Assembly (NCBI GenBank): GCA_023055355.1
Contig: JALJCS010000035.1
Span: forward strand, 1 to 64,000
Reading direction: 5' to 3'
Source: Agelaius tricolor
Lineage: Eukaryota > Chordata > Aves > Passeriformes > Icteridae
Length of the DNA: 64,000 nucleotides
Shown: in pieces, positions 12,734-23,790 of the stretch
Position numbering within the stretch: position 1 is the first letter of the stretch
Layout of the letters: each line of letters begins with the position of its first letter
Position numbers and translations under genes: made by a program
The notes under the pieces: generated by a model
What the model was told of the DNA's origin: nothing
The model's database searches: none
The model's input: the letters and a program-made list of their open reading frames with translations, nothing else

Positions 12734-13317
12734 TGTAGGAGCATCGGGGGGTAGCACAGTCAGGACGGACGGAGACGAGAGATCTCTGAAGCCGGGTCGT
12801 GGAACTTGGGGTTTATTGCAAAGGGCCTGGGTGCAGGGGCCTGCTGGGAGCTGCCAGCCACAGCTCAGAGCAGGCCTGAGAGAAGAGAGGGGGAGAGAGG
12901 ATGAGAGGCAAGAGAGAGCAAAAGCATAAGAGAGTAAAAAGGGGTAAGCGAGTAAAAGGTCAAGAGAGTGAAGTTCCCATTACAATACAAAAAATCATCT
13001 TCTGTGTTGAATAGTCTACTTCTCACTAACCAATCTAGTACAATACACAAATCCTATAGCATTTCCATACGGCCTATAAGAATCACTACATTACCATAAT
13101 GTGTTACATTTTAAACCCTAAAAGCTCCTCTTTGGACCCCTTCTGCCAAGCTAGTAGGGTCTGCTCGGCCCCTTGGAGCTGTCTGCAGGCAGAGGGTGAT
13201 GTTTCATCAAAGGGGATTACCTTCAGCTGGCCACACCATTGTCTTCCTGTTGTTCAGTAACTGAGGGATCTCAAAGCTCGCTTTCATTTCAATCTTGCTT
13301 ATAGAAATATTACCTCA
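12734..13317. mobile_element. Probable solo LTR
   Basis: It starts TGTAGGAGCATCGGGGGGTA and ends ..TTACCTCA near 13317, giving TG...CA ends about 584 bp apart. It contains GTTTATTGCAAAGGGCCTGG, familiar from passerine LTRs. It is unrelated to the LTR at 18582-19196, so it is not the 5' LTR of the neighbouring provirus. The TTTATTGC near the left end could be a reversed AATAAA, which would make the orientation minus. Confidence 0.5.
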
Positions 13318-13319
13318 TC

Positions 13320-13930
13320 CATTCCCGTTTGTTCCCCCACTCGTTCGCGGCTGCCCCAGCCCTTGTGCCGGCTCCGGCACGGTCCGTCTGTCCCGGTCCG
13401 TCTGTTCCGGTCCGTCTGTCCCGGTCCCGGCCGCCTGGCCCGCGGCCGCTCCGCTGGCCGTGCCGGCGGAAGGGGCGGGGGGTCCGTCCTGCCGTGTGCA
13501 CCGTGGGTACCGCGCTGACCGCACCGAGGGGGGGTCCCGTCTGTCCCATCCCCGGCTGCCCTGACTCTGCTCGGCTCCCGCCGCTGCAGCCGGGGTCAGT
13601 CGCCGGTTTTGTCTCTGCCGGATCAGCCGCCGTGAGCCATGTGGGGCCGATCCACGCTGCAGCTCGGTCTGCACCGGAACAGCCCCTGGGCGATCCCGGC
13701 TGCAGACCCCGCCTTTGGAGGACCGAGACCCTGAGCTGTGCCGATCCCCTCGGGCGATTCCCCCTGCAGACCCCGCCTTTGGAGCATCCAGACCCTGAGC
13801 TGTGCCGAGCCCCTCGGGCGATTCCCCCTGCAGACCCCGCCTTTGGAGCATCCAGACCCTGAGCTGTGCCGAGTTCCCCCGTCCTGCCCTGAGCTCCCTT
13901 GGTAACCACAGCTCCGGCTGCTCAGCAGAA
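13320..13930. repeat. CpG-rich block with 14-bp and 64-bp tandem repeats
   Basis: Three copies of a 14-bp unit (CGGTCCGTCTGTCC) lie at 13380-13421. Three 63-64-bp units (each containing CAGACCCCGCCTTTGGAG) lie at 13683-13745, 13746-13809 and 13810-13873; the last two are almost identical. CpG density is high. Long overlapping open frames on both strands follow from the base composition. The block may be an ERV leader or an unmethylated island; the sequence does not decide. Confidence 0.65.
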
Positions 13931-14089
13931 CTCTCTAAAGGAATCACCTTATCGAAACACTAAAAGTTCAGGTAAAAGAAAGCCCTCTCCTGATTCTTCC
14001 TAAAAATACGGGAGAAAAGCTATAGAAGATAAAAATCCAAAAAGAATGGGATAAAGGGATTGGTCTATTTCCATTAAAAGAGGTTCCCA

Positions 14090-14650
14090 TAGGAGGGGGC
14101 GGACCAGGGTTTGGAAATGCTCCTTTGACTTCGTCTGAGGTCTGAAATTTTAAGAAATAAATAAAAGGAATATTTGGAGGATCCCATAGGCATAGCTGAA
14201 CAATTAGACCAATTTTTAGGTCCAAACATTTATATTTGAGAAGAGATGAGGTCTGTAATGAAAATAATATTTTTCTCAGGAAGAAAGGCAATTAATCAGA
14301 GCAGCTGAAATAAAAGCTTAGGAAAAAAGATAATCTGTGGGGACCCCCAGAGAAGACAAAATGCCAACTGTACCTCCTGAGTGTGGTAAAAATAATAAGG
14401 AGGGGAGTAAACACGTGAATAATTATCGTAATTACATAATCAAAGGAATAAATGAGACAGCATATCAAAGGCAAAATCCAGGGGAAAAAAAGTTTTTAAG
14501 GGACAGCTTTTAGAGGGGAAAGAAGAAACTTCAGCTAAATAGATAAACGAACTTAAGAGAAATAGGAAAATGGTCCTAAGTAAGCGGAAGATCTGAAAAT
14601 CTTTAAAGAGATGGGCACAGAGGAGGAATAGGGAGGTCATAAGCTCTAAT
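14090..14650 (+). pseudogene. gag: ERV gag (capsid region) remnant
   Basis: Pieces in alternating frames resemble the gammaretroviral capsid. A Gln-Leu-Asp-Gln-Phe-Leu-Gly-Pro stretch encoded near 14200 and a following RNY..YIIKGI-like piece near 14425 are recognisable. Several frameshifts and stops separate them, so no Gag protein can be made. It immediately precedes the protease fragment, the normal gag-pro order. Confidence 0.6.
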
Positions 14651-14682
14651 TTTTTGGGGGGGACAAATACCATCTGGAGCCT

Positions 14683-14877
14683 GTGATAACTTTAAAAGTG
14701 GGTCCCCAAGAAGAAGAATTGGAATTTGTAATAGACACAGGGACAGAGAGAACCTGCCTGTTAAATATTCCAAAAAGTTATAGTGTGAGCAAACATATAG
14801 TGAAAGTAACAGGGGCAAAAAGAGAAAGTTTTAAATTTCTGCTCATTAAAGATGTAGTAATTGAGGGAAGAAACTAG
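14683..14877 (+). pseudogene. pro: ERV protease fragment with DTG active-site motif
   Basis: This 64-codon open piece has FVIDTG at residues 15-20, the catalytic Asp-Thr/Ser-Gly of retroviral aspartic proteases, followed by a conserved Glu-rich stretch. It ends at a TAG about half-way through a normal protease (about 100-125 residues); more related sequence follows with further breaks to about 15010. The ATG is internal, as expected for a Gag-Pro-Pol readthrough product. Confidence 0.65.
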
Positions 14878-15117
14878 AATTTGGATGGGAGATGTCTTAT
14901 TGGTCCCAGGGGCAGGTAGCAATTTATTGGGAAGAGTCTTACAAGTGCAATTAAGAATAGGAGTTATATCAGAAAATGGGGAAATGACACCTAGAGTTTT
15001 AAAATTATTTAAAAGAGGATGAAGAAAAAAAAAAAAACCAACAAAGAAGTTTGAGGTGGGGAAGGAAATAGGGGAGGATTAAATATCGACCCCATAAGGG
15101 TTACAACTGAGAGAGAA

Positions 15118-15834
15118 GATTGTCCCGTACGTGTACGTCAGTATCCTGTATCTTTAGAAGGACTAATAAAGGATGGGGCATTAGAACCTTGTATGTCTCC
15201 TCATAATATCCCTTTTCCCCCAGTAAAGTCTGATGGGAGTTATAGACTAGTATAAGATTAAAGGGAGGTTAATAAAAGAACTCAGACTCACTACCCAGTG
15301 GTAAAATATCTTAGACACTTAATAAATAAAAGTAGCTAGAAAACCAACCATGAGAAAATTGCAAGAATTTTATTCATTCTCCCTCCCTCTTCAAAGAGAG
15401 AGATCAGAAAATTACCTAGATTATTGAAATATTATAGATTGAGGGGTACGCACAAGTAGCAAAATTCATGTATGAAAAAAATTTACAGAAGGAGATGATG
15501 TAAAACAGACCAAAGAAGGTATTGTTAAATTAAAAGAGTTAAGTTAAAACTAGCCTAAGTACCAGCTTTAAGCTTACCTTTGTTAGAAAAATCCTTTATC
15601 ATTTATACATAAATACAGAAAATGGAGTACCTCATAAAATTTTAATTCAAGAGTAAGGAAGAGTAAAAAAATATCTAGTAGCTCATATATCAAAGATGTT
15701 AGACTCAGTAAGCCACAGCTAGCCAGTAGGTATTTAACAGCTACTGCAATCCTAGTAAAAGAAAGTTGTAAGCCTACTCTTGGAAGTAATTTAGTTAGGT
15801 TCACCTCATACCATCTGAGGTCTGTTGAATTTAT
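15118..15834 (+). pseudogene. pol: ERV pol remnant: RT fingers, thumb/connection and RNase H start; palm deleted
   Basis: 15118-15300 encodes the reverse-transcriptase N-terminal part, with LEPCMSPHNIPF and DGSYRLV recognisable, and with a small frame-shifting deletion and a stop. The sequence then jumps to thumb/connection-like pieces (about 15330-15560) and an RNase H-like start (15590-15830). The palm with the YxDD catalytic site is absent, so there is a large internal deletion. The fragment ends at an A23 run (15835-15857); integrase is not seen. Confidence 0.65.
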
Positions 15835-15857
15835 AAAAAAAAAAAAAAAAAAAAAAA
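15835..15857 (+). repeat. A23 homopolymer
   Basis: An uninterrupted run of 23 A at the point where recognisable pol sequence stops. It may be slippage growth or the tail of a retroposed insertion. Confidence 0.6.
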
Positions 15858-16109
15858 CAAAAACAAACAGGTAAGAAAGTTGAAGTAGGGAGGTGGTTAG
15901 CAAACTCTGAGATGTTAGAATGTGAAGCGATGACATCTTGGTGCTAGAAGAGAGCAGAAGTGTGAATGCGGGGTTTTTGCATGAAAGGCAGGGAAGTGTC
16001 TTAACACACGGTTGTTAGGAGGTTATTCAATGCTGAACTGAGGTCCAGAAAGGGTTTAGCAGAACGGGCTCTCCTTGAAGGGAAAAGAGGAGAAGTTGAC
16101 TAGAGAAAG

Positions 16110-16540
16110 GAAAAGAATGTCAGGAGCACCTGGGGACGCCAAGTTTGGGGTTGTCAAGGTTGGGAGGTGTCTGCCCGCTCCCTACGAGCGGCGGGGTCTC
16201 GGGGGCTGCGGCAGGCACCGATCCATGGAGGTGACTCGGTGGCAGTGCTGGCAGCAGGGGACACACGGGTTTGCCAGGCAGGAGCGGGCTGGCTCCGTGG
16301 CGGAACTGCCGGGGTGGCTCCCAGACTGCCGGGGTCCCGAGTCGAGGATGGCAGCGTCGGCCCCGGTAAGTGGGCCGAGAGAGAGAAGGAAAGAGAAAGA
16401 GAGAGAAGAAGAGAGAGAGAGGGCAAAAGGGACCCAAGGCTGCCCCCAGGGTCCCCATGCCCCTGGCTGCTCTCCCCTGCTCCGGCCCTGCAGCGAAGTG
16501 GCAGCACGGCATTGACAGCAAGGCCGTGAAAAGAGCGGGA
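16110..16540 (+). other. GC-rich insertion inside the ERV, with GTAAGT donor-like site
   Basis: It is GC-rich in an otherwise A-rich element. It starts near TGTCAGGAGCACCTGGGG and contains a strong donor-like CCCCG/GTAAGT near 16365 followed by a (GA)-rich purine run (16376-16430). It may be a leader or LTR piece from a second retroelement, or captured host sequence. The ORFs of 117-212 codons on both strands here are composition-driven and overlap each other. No product is recognised. Confidence 0.4.
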
Positions 16541-17626
16541 GGGGGGCTAGCACTAAAAGATAAAATCAAAGCAGAGATTGCTGACTCTCCAAACCTCACA
16601 AAGTGGTTTGTTTTTCTTAAGTAAGAAGGTTTTTGGTCTTTTCTTTTGTGTGTTTTGTTTGCTGTTAAAAAGAAGTTTTTTGTTTTTTGGTTTTTTTTCC
16701 TGAAGAATGGGTTTGTAAGGCTAAAACAATTAAATGCTGCCCAAAAAGTAAAAAGCAATAGATGTGATACATCTAGTGTTAAAATTGGTCTAGCTTTTCT
16801 TATTTAACTAACTGTAACTCATAAAAAGAAGAATTTGCCTCTGCAGCTATTAGCACAGCTGGATAGAAGAAGAAGAGGCTGCTGTGGAAAAAGCTTTTAG
16901 CTAAACCCAGAAAGTTTGGAAGAAAAGTGAATGGTAAAAGTTAATGCAGTATTATCTTACTTTTATTACTATGCTATTAAGAAGTCCTATCCAGGTACTA
17001 CCGAAGCAACAATCAGAATCACGGAAAGAGGGTGAATTCATGCCAGCAGAATCAAAGGACTATCACATTTGAACCGGGTGATACCAAACTGACTTTCCAA
17101 TGGGGACTGAGTGGTAATAGTTTGGAAAAAGCCAAATGATCCAAGAAATGTACAAAGAATAACACTGAATTCAGAAGTAAGACAACGCTTATACCACTGG
17201 TTTCAAGCACTGCCTGAATAAAACATCTCCTTAGGGGAGGAATACTCCAGATAGAAGGATCAAGCCTGTTTTTGTGTTCTGACCTTAGCCTGAGAATTGT
17301 ACAGGGGAGAAGGGGAATTACCATTTCCATCAATAAACTTTATTTGATTCATTCCAATACTGGACATGCTAGCTGGGTTATAAGTAAATGCTTGAATTGT
17401 GAGAATAATTAGTATTGTAGTTCACAACATTTATGCTCTTATTGCAAAAAGTGTTCAAGTAATAACTTAGGTTTGTGGATGGGAATTATTAGTGCCTGTT
17501 GAATGAGAGATACCTGAAGAATGGTAAGAGACCACAGTTAAAGGGTGTCAAAACCAATTTGCCTGGAAATTAGTTAAGAGAAAGTGACAAGGAAATAGAG
17601 GGCACGACCAGATTGGCCTCTGTATT

Positions 17627-18094
17627 TTGGCACCAAGAAGATCAAATACACCTGCTGTGGGTTGCAACCTCACAGGCCTGGGAGGTGGGAGTATAAGGCA
17701 TACTGGACCTCTGTTATTCCTGTTTCTGGCATTCATTTGTTCTCTTTTCCCTTTCGGGATACCAGCAAGATCGTGTCACAAATGCTGCAGAAAGCATCAC
17801 GTGGAAAGAAACCAAAGTTCCTCTTTAATTACACACACCTATGTCAACAGCCACTGTTATGACCCATCCAAATTAAGAACCTGTAGGCAAAATGGAGTAA
17901 ATTATTGGATTACAAGAAACTTAGGAAAAAGTTGTAATAGATTTGGAATTGAATGTCCAAAAGGAGAGAGATGGATTTGTTTTACATTTAATCTTGAAGA
18001 TACGGTTCGAGATTTGGTAAAAAAACAAATAATAAACGAAAAGGTAAAATCAGCACAGCAACTTAACTCTGTATTGACCCCAAATTATCTATAG
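17627..18094 (+). pseudogene. env: ERV env remnant: surface-subunit N-terminal part, 155-codon ORF
   Basis: The ORF has a hydrophobic signal-peptide-like segment at residues about 28-46. A Cys-rich region follows, with several N-x-S/T glycosylation sequons and a WICFTF motif near residue 120. It stops at TAG. The frame continues in register after the stop into transmembrane-subunit-like sequence, so the receptor-binding C-terminal half, the cleavage site and the fusion peptide appear to be deleted. A normal Env is about 500-650 residues. It is not functional as an envelope; whether the short secreted-type product is made is unknown. Confidence 0.6.
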
Positions 18095-18300
18095 AGTCGT
18101 ATTACAAGACTCCAAGCAGTTATGGAAATGATAGCAAATGGAGCTGCCCAGGCATTGGAATTAATATCAAGTCAGCTAAGCCAAACAAAAACTGTAGGGT
18201 ATCTCAGAATAAGTTGGCTTTAGACTATTTATTGGCCAAGCAAAGGGGTGTTTGTAGAAAGTTTAATATATCAAATTGTTGAAAATTGATGACCACAGAA
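18095..18300 (+). pseudogene. env: ERV env transmembrane-subunit ectodomain remnant
   Basis: Directly after the TAG of the upstream ORF, the same frame encodes an amphipathic heptad segment (LQAVMEMIANGAAQALEL). It then stops again and shifts frame into a Cys-x6-Cys-type motif, where the final Cys position is followed by a TGA. The order heptad then CX6C(C) is typical of gamma-type Env. Two stops and a frameshift kill it. Confidence 0.55.
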
Positions 18301-18581
18301 AAGTCATTCTACAAAAAGCAAAAGAAATCAAAGAAGAAAAAAATATATATGCATATAATAACCCAGGTACCAGTCCAAAAATTAGAAAACAACATTAAAA
18401 CCTAGCTGGTAGGGTAATGTATTAGAAGAAATTAAGGTCTTTCATTTTATGTGTTGCAACTATTTTTATATTTCTTCCTTGTGTAATCCCCTGTTTTATT
18501 TTGCCAGCATAGTCCAGAAGATGCAAGTAGATAAGAAATATTGCTCAAGCCAAATGATTTACAAAGAATAAGAGTGGGGAT

Positions 18582-19196
18582 TGTGAAAAATGCGTGTATT
18601 TTATGATTGGCTTTTTGGAAATATTAAAATTAATATTATATGTGTTGTGTTAGAAAGTAATGCTGTATTAATTCTCTTAAGTAGTGTGTTAAATATAGTT
18701 TTAGGTTACAAAAACTGTTAAAATAGAAACGATGCTATGTAAGATACTTTTTTTAAAGAAAGGACTTGCAGCGAGACAGCGGCCACAGGACACCTGAATC
18801 TTTCAGAGAAAAAGAATTTATTGCCCTCTTATCAGAAGAAACGAACTTCTTCCCGCCTCCAAGGCACCGTTAGGATTAGAAGGAAGAAGCTGATGATGAC
18901 CAGACAGAATCCTGTATTTGAATGGAATTTATGCATCATGTATGAAGTGTATGACTATGCAACAGGCTATTGCTTTTAAAGGTTAATCCTTTGTTAACAG
19001 GGGTCCTTTTTCGGGCTCATGCTGCCCAGAAAAAGGTACCCGGACGTCTGTAACTCTCTGTTTTTGTTGTCTCATATTGTCCTAATTCAAATTGTCCAAA
19101 TTATTATTACTCTAATTGTATTACTATTTTTTATAACCATTTTATTACTATTAAACTTTCAAAAATTTTAAAAGCAAGTGCTTGGCGTTTTTCACA
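18582..19196 (+). mobile_element. ERV 3' LTR (615 bp)
   Basis: It starts TGTGAAAAATGCG after a purine tract (AGAGTGGGGA) and ends GGCGTTTTTCACA, a 13-bp imperfect inverted end pair. An ATTAAA polyadenylation-like signal lies at 19150-19155. It is closely similar, in reverse orientation, to 29863-30471, which confirms the LTR boundaries on both sides. Confidence 0.8.
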
Positions 19197-19438
19197 CCAG
19201 TCTGTTAGTTGAAAATTATCAAAAGATTTTTGTGAGTTTTCTAATTTTGGCATTAATGCTGGCGAATTTTGAGGATTTACTGTCTCATTTTGGGTCGAGA
19301 AATCTGTCCCAAACACTGAGCTGGAGCTATTTGGGAACAGTTCTTTTTCGAAATTCTTTTGTGTTGGGATGAAACATTTGCAGGGGCAAAATAATTCTCT
19401 GTCTGTCCTGTATTTATTAAAGCAGCTGTCATATTCCA

Positions 19439-19463
19439 ACCTCCTCCTCCTCCTCCTCCTCGT
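19439..19463. repeat. (CTC)n microsatellite
   Basis: About eight CTC repeats ending in CGTCG. Confidence 0.8.
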
Positions 19464-19620
19464 CGCACGGTTTGTGTGCATGGATGTGGCTGTGCAGACG
19501 AATCATGACACAAAGTAGTCCCACTGGGTGCTAGGAGTGTGGAAGGCGAAAACGCGGAGGCACATCAGGTATTGGTTGTGCATGGTGCCTTGGGTGGCTG
19601 GGGTGCCCCAGTAAGACAGT

Positions 19621-19837
19621 CATTAAAACACCCTAAAAATTATTTTAAAAGCCCTGAAAAAGCCCTAAAGGTATCCTAAACATTTCCAGACAATTCCCAA
19701 AAAACTCCTGCAAAAAAACCCCTAAAATATCCCTAAAAATCCCTGAAAAATCACCTGAAAGACCCTAAAAAACTGTTGAACCCCTACCTGTAACACTGTG
19801 GCCTCCAAACATCATCTCTACCTATTAATCGGGGTAA
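19621..19837 (+). repeat. Dispersed copy of the CCCTAAA-type satellite
   Basis: It matches about 9900-10120, including AAGCCCTGAAAAAGCCCTAA and the CCAAACATCATCTCTACCT anchor. It ends exactly where the palindrome begins, suggesting that the palindrome inserted into, or grew from, this satellite. Confidence 0.7.
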
Positions 19838-19892
19838 CTGCAAGACCCTCAAACACCACCACAATCACCAGCTTGAGTTGGTCTGGACAGCA

Positions 19893-21020
19893 CCAAAAAA
19901 AATAAAATAAAAAGCTTTATAAATAGAAAAATTAAAAATAAAAATTAAATAAAAAATAATTTTAAAAATGCTTTAAAAATGCAAAAATAAAAAAAATTGA
20001 ATAAAAAATAAAATTAAAAAAATAAAAAGCTTTAAAAATATAAAAATTAAAATGAAAAATCAAATAAAATAAATGCTTTAAAATTAGAAAAATCAAAAAT
20101 AAAAATTACATAAAAAATAAAAAATAAATGCTTTAAAAATGAAAAATAAAAACTAAAAACTAAATAAAAAATAAAATAAAAAAGTAAAATAAATGCTTTA
20201 AAAATAGAAAAATTTTTTAAAAATTAAATAAAAAATAAAATTAAAAAATAAAATAAATGCTTTAAAATAAAAAGATAAAACAAAAAATTAAATAAAAAAT
20301 AAAATTAAAAAATAAAATAAAAAGCTTTAAAAATAGAAAAATCAAAAATCAAAATAAAATAAAAAATGAAAAATAAAATAAATGCGTTAAAAATAAAAAT
20401 ATCAAAACTAAAATAAAAAATAAAATTTAAAAAAATGCTTTAAAAATAGAAAAATTAAAACTAAAAATTAAAGATAAAAATAAAATTAGAAAAATAAAAA
20501 GCTTTAAAAATAGAAAAAATGAAAAATAAAAATTAAATAAAAATAAAATTAAAAAAATAAAATGCTTTAAAAAGAGAAAAATCAAAACAAAAAATTAAAT
20601 AAAAAATAATAAAAAATAAATGCTTTAAAAATAAAAAAATCAAAACTAAAAATTAAATAAAAAATAAAATTTAAAAATAAAATAAAAAGCTTTAAAAATA
20701 GAAAAATCAAAAATAAAAATTAAATAAAAAATTAAAAATAAAATAAATGCTTTAAAAATAAAAAAATCAAAACTAAAAATTAAATAAAAAATAAAATTAA
20801 AAAAATAAAAGAAATAGAAAACATAAAAGTAAAAATTAAATAAAGCATAAAATTGAAACAATAAAATAAAAAGCTTTAAAAATAGAAAAATTAAAACTAA
20901 AAATTAAAGATAAAAATAAAACTAAAAAAATGCTGTAAAAATAGAAAAATTAAAACTAAAAATTAAATAAAAATAAAATTTAAAAATAAAATTAATTTAA
21001 AAATAATAAAAAATAAAATA
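19893..21020. repeat. Left AT-rich tandem arm
   Basis: More than 90% A+T. The recurrent core GCTTTAAAAATAGAAAAAT repeats about every 55-75 bp with many indels. It is the reverse complement of the right arm. Confidence 0.85.
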
Positions 21021-21063
21021 AAATCCATAAAGTGCTGTAAAGTACCGTTAAAGTTCCATAAAA

Positions 21064-22115
21064 GGTAGTGCCGTAGAGCGCGACTGTCGTAAAAGGTGCC
21101 GTAAAGCGCGGCAGCTTTTACGACAGTCGCGCTTTACGGCACCTTTTACGACAGTCGCGCTTTACGGCACCTTTTACGACAGTCGCGCTTTACGGCACCT
21201 TTTACGACAGTCGCGCTTTACGACACCTTTTGCGACAGTCGCGCTTTACGACACCTTTTGCGACAGTCGCGCTTTACGGCACCTTTTGCGACAGTCGCGC
21301 TTTACGGCACCTTTTACGACAGTCGCGCTTTACGGCAGCTTTTACGACAGTCGCGCTTTACGGCACCTTTTACGACAGTCGCGCTTTACGGCACCTTTTA
21401 CGACAGTTCTGCTTTACGGCACCTTTTACGACAGTCGCGCTTTACGACAGTTTTGCGACAGTCGCGCTTTACGGCACCTTTTGCGACAGTCGCGCTTTAC
21501 GGCACCTTTTACGACAGTCGCGCTTTACGGCAGTTTTGCGACAGTCGCACTTTACGGCACCTTTTACGACAGTCGCGCTTTACGACAGTTTTGCGACAGT
21601 CGCGCTTTACGACACCTTTTACGACAGTCGCGCTTTACGGCACCTTTTACGACAGTCGCGCTTTACGACACCTTTTACGACAGTCGCGCTTTACGGCACC
21701 TTTTACGACAGTTCTGCTTTACGGCACCTTTTACGACAGTCGCGCTTTACGGCAGTTTTGCGACAGTCGCGCTTTACGGCACCTTTTACGACAGTCGCGC
21801 TTTACGGCACCTTTTGCGACAGTCGCGCTTTACGGCACCTTTTACGACAGTCGCGCTTTACGATACCTTTTACGACAGTCGCGCTTTACGGCAGTTCTGC
21901 GACAGTCGCGCTTTACGGCACCTTTTACGACAGTTCTGCTTTACGGCACCTTTTGCGACAGTCGCGCTTTACGGCACCTTTTACGACAGTCGCGCTTTAC
22001 GGCAGTTTTGCGACAGTCGCACTTTACGGCACCTTTTGCGACAGTCGCGCGTTACGTCAGTTTTGCGACAGTCACGCTTTACGACACCTTTTACGACAGT
22101 CGCGCTTTACGGCAC
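21064..22115 (+). repeat. CpG-rich 28-bp minisatellite at the palindrome core
   Basis: The unit TTTACGGCACCTTTTACGAC + AGTCGCGC (28 bp; some units are 27 bp) is repeated about 36 times from 21114. One and a half units in reverse orientation lie at 21064-21111, so the symmetry axis is near 21112. It has five CpG per unit inside AT-rich arms. All three plus frames are open for about 290-311 codons because 28 is not a multiple of 3 and the unit has no stop; these are not genes. Confidence 0.9.
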
Positions 22116-22164
22116 TACCTTTTATGGAAATTTTGTGGTACTTCACAGCACTTTATGACTTTTA

Positions 22165-23790
22165 GTTTGCTTTTCAATTTTTTAAATTAATGTTATTTTT
22201 TTAATTTCATTTTTTATTTAATTTTTTCTTTTTAATTTTTCTATTTTTAAAGCATTTTATTTTATGTTTCTAATTTTTTTTTTATTTAATTTTTATTTTT
22301 AATTTTTTTTATTTTTCAAGCTTTTTTTTATTTTTTTAATTTTATTTTTTTATTAATTTTTATTTTTAATTTTTCTATTTTTAAATCTTTTTGTCATATT
22401 TTTTAATTTTATTTTTTATTTCATTTTTATTTATTTTTTCTATTTTTAAAGGGTTTTTTTATATTTCTAGTTTTATTTTTTATCTAAAATTAAAAAAAAA
22501 ATCTATTTTTAAATATTTTTTTTTATTTTGTAATTTTTTAAATTTTATTTTTATATTTAATTTTTCTATTTTTCAAGCTTTTTATTTTATTTTTCAATTT
22601 TTTAAATTTCATTTTTCTATTTTTAAAGCTTTTTTTCATTTTTCTAATTTTTTTTCTATTTCTTTTATTTTTTAATTTTTCAAGAATTTTTTTTACTTTT
22701 ATTTTTATTAAATTTTTATTTTTAATTTTTCTTTTTTAAAGCATTTATATTTTTTAATTTTATTTTTATTCAATTTTTATTTTTAATTTTTCTATTTTTA
22801 AAGCTTTTTGTTTTATTTGTCTAATTTTATTTTCTATTTCATTTTTTTTATTTTTCTATATTTAAAGCATTTATTTTATTTTTTAATTTTTTAGTTCTTT
22901 TTTTTCTATTTTTAAAGCTTTTTATTTTTTAATTTTATTTTTTAATTCTTTTTTGTTATTTTTAAATTTTTCTATTTTTAAACTTTTTATTTTATTTTTC
23001 TAATTTTATTTTTATGAAATTTTTACTTTTAATTTTTCTATTTTTAAAGCATTTGTTTAATTTTATTCTTTATTTAAGTTTTATTTTTAGTTTTTCTATT
23101 TTTAAAGCATTTTTTTTTCTAATTTTATTTTTTAGTTCATTTTTTTTTTTAGTTTTTCTATTTTTAAAAGCTTTTTTTAAATTTTATTTTTTATTTTTTT
23201 ATTTTTAATTTTTTTTATTTTTAAAGCTTTTTATTTTTTAATTTTATTTTTTATTTAATTTTTATTTTTAATTTTTCTATTTTTAAAGCTTTTTATTCTT
23301 TTTTCTAATTTTATTTTTTATTTAATTTTTATTTTTATTTTTCTATTTTTAAAGCATTTTTTTAATTTTAGTTTTTATTTCTTTTTTATTTTTAATTTTT
23401 TTATTTTTAAAGCTTTTTAATTTTTTAATTTAATTTTTTATTTCTTTTTTCTTTTAAATTTTTCTAATTTAAAGCATTTTTTTATTTTTTAATTTATTTT
23501 TTTAATTTTTATTTTTAATTTTTCTATTTTTAAAGTTTTTATTTTTCTAATGTTATTATTATTTAATTTTTATTTTTAATTTTTGTATTTTAAAAGCATT
23601 TATTTTATTTATTTAATTTTTTTAATTTAATTTTTATTTTTAGTTTTTCTGGTTTTAAAGCATTTATTTTTTTAATTTATTTTTTATTTAATTTCTATTT
23701 TTAATTTTTCTATTTTTAAAGCTTTCATTTTATTTTTTAAATTTTATTTTTTATTTTTCTATTTTTAAAGCTTTTAATTTTTTTTTATTT
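22165..23790. repeat. Right AT-rich tandem arm
   Basis: Reverse complement of the left arm (core ATTTTTCTATTTTTAAAGC), about 1.63 kb against 1.13 kb on the left, so the arms have expanded unequally. Confidence 0.85.

Larger units (their letters stand above)
13930..19196 (+). mobile_element. Decayed gammaretrovirus-like provirus (ERV1 class), 3' LTR present, 5' LTR not found
   Basis: In plus-strand order the element has capsid-like gag remains (14090-14650), an aspartic protease fragment with DTG (14683-14877), and pol fragments (15118-15834). A GC-rich insertion follows (16110-16540), then env remains (17627-18300) and a 615-bp 3' LTR (18582-19196) directly after a purine tract. Every gene is interrupted by stops, frameshifts or deletions. 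No copy of the 3' LTR occurs upstream, so the 5' LTR is missing or lies outside the recognisable part. The element is non-autonomous and old. Confidence 0.8.

Noticed and set aside
12734..13317. 5' LTR of the neighbouring gammaretrovirus-like provirus
   Set aside because: Its sequence is unrelated to the 3' LTR at 18582-19196, so it must be a separate insertion.
13310..13947. Overlapping ORFs of 177-210 codons on both strands
   Set aside because: They arise from the CpG-rich tandem repeats; the 64-bp period means the same DNA is read in changing frames.
21230..22190. Three overlapping plus-strand ORFs of 290-311 codons
   Set aside because: They are translations of one 28-bp minisatellite without stop codons in three frames; there is no promoter, unique sequence or domain.
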